The notes beneath the pieces were generated by a model that saw only the letters and a list, made by a program, of their open reading frames with translations, did no database searches and had not been told where the DNA came from. Below are positions 19,286-26,942 of a stretch of 26,942 nucleotides of DNA, in pieces. A program made the position numbers and the translations under genes. The stretch spans positions 1-26,942 of the forward strand of contig CBFFRP010000027.1 in assembly GCA_965644295.1 (NCBI GenBank), written 5' to 3'. Position 1 is the stretch's first letter. Each line of letters begins with the position of its first letter. This DNA comes from Paraphysomonas bandaiensis. Its lineage: Eukaryota > Chrysophyceae.

Positions 19286-22200
19286 ATGCACGGAATTCGT
19301 GTAAGCCCTCAGCATCTGGCTGAATTACAGTTCCAAAGAGACCGTATTCGCAACATATGTATCGTGGCTCATATTGACCATGGAAAGACAACGTACTCAC
19401 CTTCACTCACGCTGCTGTGTCTCATATTGTTTTCTTGCAGGTTGGCTGACAGTTTGGTGTCCTCTAACGGCATCATCAGTCCTAAGATGGCGGGGAAGTT
19501 GAGGTATCTGGATAGCACGTAAGTGTTGTGGAGTTCGTGGACTCATCAACTAATAGTATGTGTGGTCGTGGTAACGTGCAGCGAAGATGAGCAGCAACGG
19601 GGAATCACTATGCATTCATCTGCTATTTCTCTCATGTATAGCCTTGAACCAATGTCTCATATTGTTGACGAGAAGCATTCAGAGAATTCCCAAGTTACTG
19701 ATTATTTAATTAATCTGATCGACTCACCTGGTCATATTGACTTTTCATCAGATGTATCAACGGCAACGCGCCTGTGTGATGGTGCCCTGATATTAGTAGA
19801 TGTCCTTGAAGGTGTGTGTTCTCAGGTGAGTTGGCAATTGTAACACATCATTTTCTATCCCAACACATCCGTTTTTGTTGTGATTGAAATAGACACACGC
19901 TTTGTTATACAAGGCCATGAAAGATCGTTTGCATCCATGCTTGGTGTTAAATAAGGTAAGGTGAACCTCCATACGAACATGAGATGACTCATTGAATGTT
20001 GTGCTTTGTAGATTGACCGGCTCATTACTGAGCTCAAGCTGACTCCTTTAGAAGCATTTCAACATTTACGCCGAGTGTTAGAACGCGTCAACGCTCTCGC
20101 TTCAACTCTACTGACTTCTGAATTGCGCACTTCTTCAATGCAAAGGACAGTTGAAGGTGCTGATAGGACAGGGGATACCGAGGACCACCCTCTGGTAGAA
20201 GTTTGGTCCTTTGCACCTGAGAAGGGAAACGTCGTGTTTTCAAGTGCCATGGACTGCTGGGGGTTCGGGATCGGACGATTTGCTCTATATTGGGCCAAGA
20301 AGCTATCCCTCAACAAGGCGGTGCTTCAGAAGCACATGTTCGACGATTACGCCTATATTCCATCAACCAAGAAGATTGTTAAAATTGACACCCATTCCTC
20401 TACAGCTAAACCTATGTTTGTGTCAATGATATTGGAGCCTCTCTGGCAGATGTATGACGTCACTCTTGTGCAACAGAACGGCGAAAAGGCAGCAAAGATG
20501 GCAAAGCGAGCGGTATGTGTTGAATGTTTCCTTATGTTCGCTAAATGCAAGAAGTAGCTTGGTGTAGAGATAACATCTAGAGAAGCTGCGGCAAAATCAG
20601 GAGCAGGAGGTCTTAGGGGCACGTTGCAGGCAATAATGCGGAAGTGGATACCCTTGTCTGATGCTATATTGCGTATGGTGGTGCGATGTGTTCCTAATCC
20701 TGCTACAGCGCAAGCAGAGAAGATTGATAACCTCTTCCCGACGGCAGTGCACGGTTAGTAGGCACGTTTCTCAGATTTGTGTGTATTCTCACCACGATGT
20801 GCTTTAGCTCTAACGTCAGTGCCATCGTCTGTACCGGATGTCGTCAGGAGTACTGTAGCAAACGTTCAGCGAAGTATTCAAGAGTGCTCTTGCTTTAACG
20901 AGGAGATGGACAGTGAAGTTTTCATGCTAGTTGCGAAGATGATCCCGGTTAAGGTTGCCGATCTCTCTCCGGTGGATTCTGCCTTTATCCGTTCCAGTGG
21001 TGCTGACGATCCAGATCGAAGCGGTGGTGACAATAATTCCGGAGAAGAAACATTTCTCGCACTCTGCCGGGTTTTCTCTGGTACACTGCGCAGTCATGAA
21101 TCCCGACGACTATACTCTATAGGATACAGGCACAATCCCTTCGATCCTGCTTGTTTTGAATCTGAAAAATCTGAAACGGTGAGGGAGGTCGATCACCCGG
21201 AATCTATAGGTCTCTATATGTGTCTTGGACCTTCCGTCGTGCCTGTAGATGTGGTACCAGCAGGCAATGTAGTTGCTGTGTTTGGCTTGCACGAATACAT
21301 TTTAAAGTCAGGATCGGTGTGCACCTCACCCCACGCCTTCCCTATGTCGGCGATTACATTCCAGGCGAAACCTATGCTTAGAGTGGCCGTGGAACCTGCC
21401 CACCACCACAACCTCCGCAAAGTTGAGGACGGTATGCAGAAGCTGTATCAATACGACCCAGCCGTAGAGGTGTGATTCGGTATCTTGTCTAATGCATATA
21501 TCCTCATAGTGCGCAGATTGGCATCGGAGATAGTGGGCAGAGCACATTAAGTTGTTTGGGTGAGCTACATCTGGAGCTCTGTCTTAAGGCATTGAGGGAG
21601 AGATTTGCAAAGTAATCCATACGCCGTGACTTGCCCAATGCCTGACTGTCTCATAGGTGTGAGATAATAGCATCGGAGCCACTGGTTCAGTTCCGCGAGA
21701 CAATATGCAGTGGAGACACTACCACCTTTTCTGGTGCTGCCTCACTTCCTCCTCCCTGGAAGGATACCCCAGGACTTCGGGATGCTAAACAGGGATTGTA
21801 TCGTATGGTGATGAGTGCGGGACGACTGGCAGTCACTCTACGTGCCTTTTCCATGCCTCGAGGAGCTGTGCGCCTCTTAGACCCAGATGTATGTCCGGAA
21901 TCTACTTTGTTGAGGGATGTTATTCATGAAATAGATATCATCCGTGGATCTGGTAGTGATCTTCGGCTAGGGGAAGCTTTTCATGAGTTTTGGGGCAAAC
22001 TTACAGACGCTCTTGCATGCGATGACGAGGTGGGAGCAACAGACATGTGCCTCCATCACAGTGAGGAGGATGGGTGGGGACTAGAAGGGGATCTACTTCA
22101 TCGCATATTGAGCATAGGTCCTAATGGATGTGGTCCTAATATTCTCATTCAAGCCCCCGAATGTTGTATTGACATCACTTCAGATTACGTGCAGTCCGAG

Positions 22201-23089
22201 GAAAACGTGAGCATAAGAAAACGTGTGTTTATCAATATGATTTTGGGTGCAGGCAGACGAAAACTCGGAGGCTGTGGAAAATATCACAAACGACTCTACG
22301 GAACACAGTACTCGCACTCTATGTTCCCTCTCTGCGCTCTCATGCCCCGGGCTCTATCAGCGAGTCTTGAGCAGAATTAGGGGTGCCCTGACAACTGGCT
22401 TCCAGATCATCTGTGGCAGTGGACCACTCATGTCGGAGCCTCTTCGCGGAGTTTGCTTTGCAGTGGAGCGGGTAGAAATATCGCGGCACGTCTGTGGTCT
22501 CACGGAGGAGGATATGTCACACGTAATTGTGTCCGCATCCAGCGCTCCGGAGTCGCATGGCGACGATCCTGGGATCGTACCTGCTGTTCTCTCCGCAGGC
22601 CAGCTGATATCTGATGTAAAGGATGCCTTGAAGGTGTGTCTTCTAAGTTCGCCTCTGCGAGTCGTGGAGCCCCTCTACAAGTGTTCTATACAGTGTGACC
22701 AGCTCCAGCTAGGTAACCTATATTCTGTTCTATCGAAACGTCGCGCAGAAGTTGTAGAAGAGGATATTATTGAAGGAACTTCCCTCTTCCTTCTTGCTGT
22801 TATCATTCCTGTAGTCGATGCTTTTGGCTTCGCTCAAGAATTATTGAAGAAGACTTCTGGAAGTGGCACTGCCCCTCAACTATTTTTCCACGACTGGAGT
22901 ATTATAGACGTAGACCCATTCTGGAAGCCGACGACTGCAGAAGAACTGGAGAATCATGGAGATGTCGTAGTTGACCATAACCTGCCAAGACAATTTATTG
23001 ATAGCGTTAGAAAGCGCAAGGGACTGGCTGTAGAAGAGAAAATAGTTGTACATGCAGAAAAACAGAGAACTCTCACTAGAAACAAGTAG
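19286..23089 (+). CDS. EFL1: Elongation factor-like GTPase 1 (Ria1/EFTUD1), complete
   Basis: This cytoplasmic EF2-like GTPase works with SBDS to release eIF6/Tif6 from pre-60S subunits, allowing 80S formation. Ten exons: 19286-19392, 19441-19518, 19582-19825, 19893-19955, 20012-20512, 20558-20753, 20808-21469, 21517-21611, 21657-22206 and 22253-23089. They give 1110 aa, close to the human protein's roughly 1120. Introns are 45-67 nt. The P-loop AHIDHGKT (28-35) is completed to KTTLADS only after splicing intron 1. RGIT (68-71), DSPGHID (109-115) and NKID (163-166, split by intron 4) are the GTPase motifs. The C-terminus has [13 protein letters not shown]-like [25 protein letters not shown] and HAEKQRTL, all family hallmarks. 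Exons 1-8 and most of exon 9 are shared with the truncated upstream copy; only this copy has exon 10. A hAT remnant lies 291 bp downstream. Confidence 0.96.
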
Positions 23090-23379
23090 ATTTGAATTTC
23101 TCACCATGTGTGTATCAATAGGGATAGAAGTATAGATTGAAAATGGGTAGGAACTATAATAGTGTTGTTATTTTCATAAAACTTTGAGAATGATGTACTA
23201 ACAGTCTTCTTCTCTACGTTCTGGTCAAGTTCGAGTGGAATTGCGCAAACCTAACGGGCCCACCCTAATACGTTTGGATTATAGTTAATTAGTTAATTAT
23301 CTTGCTGTGATATCGTGACAATTACAACTGCAGTTGTTGTGGTTCTTAACAAGTGATGTTAAATCATTATAGTTTGCTA

Positions 23380-24227
23380 CAGGGCTAGGAAACAATATAT
23401 TGCAATACTATTGTTAGAGAGCGTTCCAACTATATTATTGATGGAGATTTTAAAAGACCCAACAATACAATTACAATATATTGCAATATATTAGTATGAC
23501 TAATCAGTAAGTAAACACATCCGTAGATTCTATTTTTAGTATTTGTCATTAAGATCACATGACAACCAAACCAACAACTGCTTATAGCTAATAAAAATCC
23601 ACCTCGTCCTCATCCTCTGAGCCATCATCGGTGACGTCAACATCACCATATTCATTCACAGAATTAAGTCAAATACGGTAGTATCCCGCCACAACTGTCT
23701 AATAGGTTTCAGAAACAACAGCATATTAAGTAGGATGGATACTTTCAAGCAACACTGATATAATATGTTTAGCTGCGCTGAACAGACGTTCCCATGTATT
23801 GGAAGTAGTACATACCAGGTCTTGGTAACCGTTAATGACTCGTGGACCTGTACGTTTCTTAATTTTTTGAGCTGCCTGACGATTTTATTCGCATATAGTC
23901 AACATCAGCTTCATCATCCTTTGTAATGTTGTAAAGTCTATAGACATAAACTAGTTTCTGTACGCAACCGTACTCCTGTAATAATCAGACTTTCATATAT
24001 GTAATGTTGTAATCAATTTCTCGGTTATTTATATTCATTTTGCACCCTACAGTTGAGAATCTTCGCTTATATGACTATCATAATATTGATTGCAATATAT
24101 TGCAATATATTGTGAGATACTATAACAGAAACAATATTGATGGGATTTTTGGCCGGTCGACCAATCAATATATTTTACAATACATTGCACAATGAATTGC
24201 AATTCTATATATTGTTTCCTAGCCCTG
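23380..24227. mobile_element. hAT-superfamily transposon remnant, 848 bp
   Basis: Terminal inverted repeats are perfect over 21 bp (23380-23400 begins CAGGGCTAGGAAAC; 24207-24227 is the complement). They are flanked by a perfect 8-bp target duplication GTTTGCTA (23372-23379 and 24228-24235), the hAT length. The CAGGG start is typical of hATs. Subterminal DNA is full of ATTGCAATA-like words that may be transposase sites. On minus, 23791-23771 encodes ERLFSAA, the hAT dimerisation-domain signature, preceded by SNTW and followed by KHIISVLLES. The rest of the transposase is missing, so this is an internally deleted derivative. Confidence 0.9.
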
Positions 24228-24483
24228 GTTTGCTACAGGTTTTGATCATTTAGGTAGCTTATCAACATTTCGCATTTTAGGAAGTCGAAACTTATAATAA
24301 GATGTACGTTGTATATTGCTAGTCGGATCTGTGGACACGTTCTTGGTTGTTATTGTTATCCAATAGGTATGTCTAGTTGATGTAGGTTCAATCATAAACG
24401 TATTGAAAGTAGAAACGGTTTTGCAATGACACGATCAACTACGGCATTTTGTATTCGTAGGATACTCACTTACAACCTACTAG

Positions 24484-24697
24484 CGGTGAATGTCTTGTTT
24501 ATTAGCAATAGGCGTGTAAGAGTCAGAACTAACGTAGCAAAACAATTTAACGAACTAGTGCTTAACTCCTACTCTTTATCGCTACGAAAGCTACTAGCTA
24601 GCGTCATAGCAAACACTTTAGATCTATCGCTCAAAGCAAACACAGTGAGCAAGCAGAATGCTGATTCACCTGGCATCTGGCATCTGGCATCTGCTGC
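24484..24697. repeat. Dispersed repeat, copy B
   Basis: This copy aligns along its length with 1700-1927, sharing GTGAATGTCTT, TTAGCAATA, GAGTCAGAAC, GAACTAGTGCTTAACTC, CTATCGCTCAAAGC and ACAGTG. Near its end CATCTGG is repeated in short tandem. An ORF spans it (24426-24776), but nothing suggests a real protein. Confidence 0.7.
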
Positions 24698-24947
24698 CTT
24701 CAGGATACTTACAACCTATAGAGCTACCACAACAACGAATGAGATTGTTTCTATTTCTAGCTCTCTATTACTTTGATATGTTAAGGTAAATATATATTCT
24801 ACTACTCATTTTGCTACTATAGTTTATTGAGTATAGCACATAAATATACCCACCCATCAGCAGTGAAGCTAACGCTACTACCCACATCCATTAATCTCGC
24901 CGCTAAAATTTATTTTTGTTAATGTTTGTTGTGTATTATAATTGAGA

Positions 24948-25132
24948 GTCTTATTATTAGCAATAGGCGTTAAAAACCTGCTCCAACTTAGTAGCTAGAT
25001 GAATGCTAGACATACTAGTTAGACCTCTACCAATAACTAATCAGCACAAATTCTATTATCCCACTATTTAGCGCTACAGAAGCTGCTTGTGCGTCGCTGC
25101 AAGCACCAAGGTGCGACCACTTCCGTTCTTAA
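24948..25132. repeat. Dispersed repeat, copy C
   Basis: This shares TTAGCAATAGGCGT with copy B. With copy A it shares CACTATTTAGCGCTACAGAAG, GCTTGTGC and CAAGCACCAAGGTGCGACC. The middle section is diverged or replaced. It lies about 250 bp from copy B in the same orientation. Confidence 0.65.
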
Positions 25133-25942
25133 TGTTGTTTGTGAGTTTCGCCCTCCTCGTGTGTCTTAGGACTCACTGGCGCATGTTGTCCGGGGGTCTC
25201 CCCTTGGGATAAGGTTCCACTAGGCTCTGAGGTACAGGGTTCTGCATTAAGGTCCTGAGTGTACCGAGCACTAGATGTGTGTGCTGAGAGGTGGATGGTG
25301 TGGTGGAATGTGGCGTTGTCGCCGTACACCGTTTGGGTATCAGGCATATGTGAATTTGCCGGAGACGGCGTCGCTGTGCTATGGTCCTATGTGTATGAGT
25401 GGTGGGGTGCATAGGAGCGGTGGGCGGTGTTCCAGTCTCGGGCCGTCTGTGGATTCCGAGTAATTTTTGTCTACGTTTTGGACGCGGTCGCGGGAGGGGG
25501 CTAAGGGGTCATTTGTGTAGGGTAATGTATCGTCGACTTCGATCGTGGATCATTAGCTTTGCTGCAGCGAAAAGCGGTAGAAGCAAGGTGGTGACTACAG
25601 GCTGACTCTCATTGACAGCTACCTACACTACCAATACTACAACAGTGTAGCAAACTATAACAGCTTTTATATCACTTGCTAAGTAACACAACTGCTATAC
25701 TTGTAGTTAGTAGGATATCACAACAAGTTATATTAACTACATCTCAAAAATATAATAGAATCATTCAAAGTTATATTCACTATTAATTAATTGCAGTCCA
25801 AAAATCGAATCGAAAAGAGTCGGGATATAATAAAATAAAGTATAATCTTATCTAATCTAATATGTCTATAGAAGATATGCCACTTAACGACATAATAAGA
25901 AGTACGACCCTTTCCAGTGGACATCAATACACTGATTCAGAT
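25133..25942. other. GC-richer stretch (to about 25610), then AT-rich spacer
   Basis: Positions 25140-25600 are visibly richer in G+C than their surroundings. They are open on minus in two overlapping frames (25129-25347 and 25173-25412), Pro/Thr/His-rich. A minus reading through about 25550-25390 is also open in another frame, so this may be a frame-broken remnant of a low-complexity coding sequence. No family is recognised. The remainder to 25942 is AT-rich and probably includes the Hsp20 3' UTR. Confidence 0.35.
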
Positions 25943-26368
25943 CTACGCAGAAGGCTTCTGAAGATTGACCTGAATCTTATGTGGCTTTGCCTCGGGCAAC
26001 TTAGGGAAGGAGACTGTCAGGACACCATTCTCTAGGTTCGCGGTGCAATTACTAACATCAGCCGTTTTCGGCAACTTCAGGCACCTCTGAACCTGGCCAT
26101 AACTTCTCTCAACTCTGTGCTCCTTCGCTGTGTTGACCTCATGCTTTCTGTCACGTTGTGCCTTCAGAATCAAGCAACTATTCTCAACTGATATATCCAG
26201 ATCCTTCTCTTCTACTCCGGGAAGGTCGGCGTGGACATGAAAATCATTCTCTGTCTCGATCAAATCACAGTTCATGATCGGCTGAAGATTTGACACAACT
26301 CGGCCTTCATTCAAAGGAGCAAAGACATCGCGATAAAAGGGATCGTTGCGTAGGATAGACAATGACAT
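25943..26368 (-). CDS. Small heat-shock protein Hsp20 (alpha-crystallin domain)
   Basis: This is an ATP-independent chaperone that holds unfolding proteins and forms oligomers. The intronless 141-aa product has a short N-terminal arm (about 30 residues) and an alpha-crystallin domain from about residue 35. The domain contains HADLPGVEEKDLDI and the conserved N-x-GVL element, here ENGVLTVSFPK (GVL 115-117). The C-terminal I-x-V anchor IQV (132-134) docks into neighbouring subunits. The start is the first Met, 95 bp downstream of a minus-strand TATA-like TATAAATAAG (26470-26461). It forms a head-to-head pair with a nearly identical gene starting at 26695, from which it differs in the visible part by S64 instead of N64. 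The arrangement suggests coordinated heat induction. Confidence 0.95.
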   Translation of the reverse strand: MSLSILRNDPFYRDVFAPLNEGRVVSNLQPIMNCDLIETENDFHVHADLPGVEEKDLDISVENSCLILKAQRDRKHEVNTAKEHRVERSYGQVQRCLKLPKTADVSNCTANLENGVLTVSFPKLPEAKPHKIQVNLQKPSA

Positions 26369-26412
26369 TATTATACTTTCCTTGTAGTTAGTTTTATAAG
26401 ATGGTTGTTGTG

Positions 26413-26650
26413 AGTTTGATATCGTGTTTGTTGTGTTTCTGTGACAATTATGAGGAGAACTTATTTATAAAACACAAGAAATTAGAGTTTTTCGATGCAA
26501 TGTTGTTAATTTCTAGAACTTGAATGTCAACAGTATTAGAAATACTCTAGAAAACTGAATTTTCAGCAAAAATTCCGCTTTATATCACATTTGTTTACCA
26601 ATTTCGCCACAATAAACAAACACATATCAATCCAACGATATCAACAACTC
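26413..26650. promoter_or_regulatory. Shared bidirectional promoter of the Hsp20 pair, with heat-shock-element-like motifs
   Basis: This 238-bp spacer separates the inverted arms and is not itself palindromic. TTCTAGAA (26511-26518) is a perfect inverted pair of nTTCn/nGAAn units. More GAA/TTC units occur at 26539-26541, 26550-26552 and in GAATTTTC (26557-26564), although not all are in the ideal 5-bp phase. A minus-strand TATA (TATAAATAAG, 26470-26461) and a plus-strand TTTATATC (about 26579-26586) lie 95-115 bp from the two start codons. Binding by heat-shock factor is inferred from known HSE structure. Confidence 0.7.
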
Positions 26651-26942
26651 CACAACAACCATCTTATAAAACTAACTACAAGGAAAGTATAATAATGTCA
26701 TTGTCTATCCTACGCAACGATCCCTTTTATCGCGATGTCTTTGCTCCTTTGAATGAAGGCCGAGTTGTGTCAAATCTTCAGCCGATCATGAACTGTGATT
26801 TGATCGAGACAGAGAATGATTTTCATGTCCACGCCGACCTTCCCGGAGTAGAAGAGAAGGATCTGGATATATCAGTTGAGAATAATTGCTTGATTCTGAA
26901 GGCACAACGTGACAGAAAGCATGAGGTCAACACAGCGAAGGA
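26651..26942. repeat. Right arm of an inverted repeat (left arm 26121-26412)
   Basis: The arms comprise 44 bp of identical 5' leader and the first 248 bp of Hsp20 coding sequence. One mismatch is seen in 292 bp (26885 A against 26178, G in the gene sense). The identity stops sharply upstream at 26412 and 26651. The arm probably continues past the window edge. Confidence 0.95.
26695..26942 (+). CDS. Second Hsp20 gene, 3' end outside the window
   Basis: The first 82 codons are identical in protein to the minus-strand neighbour except N64 for S64. The start ATG and 44-bp leader are the same. The reading frame is open to the window edge, within the alpha-crystallin domain, so the gene is cut by the window and shows no sign of damage. 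The near-identity points to a recent inverted duplication or ongoing gene conversion. Confidence 0.93.
   Translation, partial: MSLSILRNDPFYRDVFAPLNEGRVVSNLQPIMNCDLIETENDFHVHADLPGVEEKDLDISVENNCLILKAQRDRKHEVNTAK

Larger units (their letters stand above)
16720..22106. repeat. Tandem duplication of 5387 bp, copy 2
   Basis: This direct copy of 11333-16719, at constant offset 5387, abuts it without intervening bases. The junction 16719|16720 joins EFL1 exon 9 to RING intron 1 with no microhomology: the base before 11333 is G where the junction has T, and the base after 22106 is A where the junction has T. The copy's right end continues into the true remainder of EFL1. Confidence 0.97.

Noticed and set aside
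10516-23089. A functional cluster linking NAE1/RING ubiquitin-like genes with EFL1/JmjC ribosome genes
   Set aside because: Orientation, spacing and intervening transposons give no sign of co-regulation, and eukaryotic neighbours are usually unrelated.
23325-23338. Perfect 14-bp palindrome ACAACTGCAGTTGT
   Set aside because: Short and isolated; nothing around it gives it a role.
24426-24776. 116-codon plus-strand ORF
   Set aside because: It spans dispersed repeat copy B, and the other two copies do not keep the frame.

Overview
The window is nuclear DNA from an intron-rich eukaryote. The conserved genes are split by many very short GT-AG introns, almost all 44-67 nt, with one of 129 nt. The gene set (EFL1, NAE1, a JmjC ribosomal-oxygenase-type protein, a RING-H2 E3, an ankyrin protein, Hsp20) is universal among eukaryotes and does not fix the lineage. 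A compact protist-type genome, roughly 58% A+T and rich in transposons, fits best. I do not name a species.

Layout. Positions 1-823 hold the frame-broken 3' end of a Ty3/Gypsy-type pol (integrase C-terminus plus chromodomain-like region). A polypurine tract and a probable LTR start follow. Gene-poor DNA with a dispersed repeat runs to 2941. A JmjC/cupin oxygenase gene (minus, 2942-4836) is divergent from NAE1 (plus, 5530-7667), the inactive subunit of the NEDD8 E1. A perfect tetranucleotide array of about 538 bp fills most of the space between them. An intact six-repeat ankyrin protein (minus, 8136-8801) is followed by 1.7 kb without a recognisable gene. A RING-H2 gene with a perfect N-myristoylation motif (minus, 10516-11518) lies next to the dominant structure of the window.

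That structure is a direct tandem duplication of 5387 bp (11333-16719 and 16720-22106). I found no difference between the copies. One breakpoint is inside intron 1 of the RING gene and the other inside exon 9 of EFL1, a ribosome-maturation GTPase. The duplication therefore leaves one intact RING gene on the left and one intact 1110-aa EFL1 gene on the right. Between them lie a truncated EFL1 fused to antisense RING sequence and a lone RING first exon. Each copy carries a 1608-bp DNA transposon with 24-bp perfect terminal inverted repeats and TA flanks (Tc1/mariner-pogo type), and inside it a 120-bp foldback element.

Downstream of EFL1 is an 848-bp hAT remnant (8-bp target duplication, ERLFSAA signature), then two more copies of the dispersed repeat and a GC-richer stretch without a clear gene. 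The window ends in a head-to-head pair of nearly identical Hsp20 genes, one cut by the window edge. Their 292-bp visible inverted arms differ at one base and flank a 238-bp spacer holding TATA and heat-shock-element-like motifs.

The genes do not form a pathway. NAE1 and the RING protein both belong broadly to ubiquitin-like conjugation, and EFL1 and the JmjC protein both plausibly touch the ribosome, but their proximity looks coincidental. I see no convincing new multi-gene system. The points most worth checking are the identical tandem duplication with its chimeric ORF, the new transposon families, and the Hsp20 pair.
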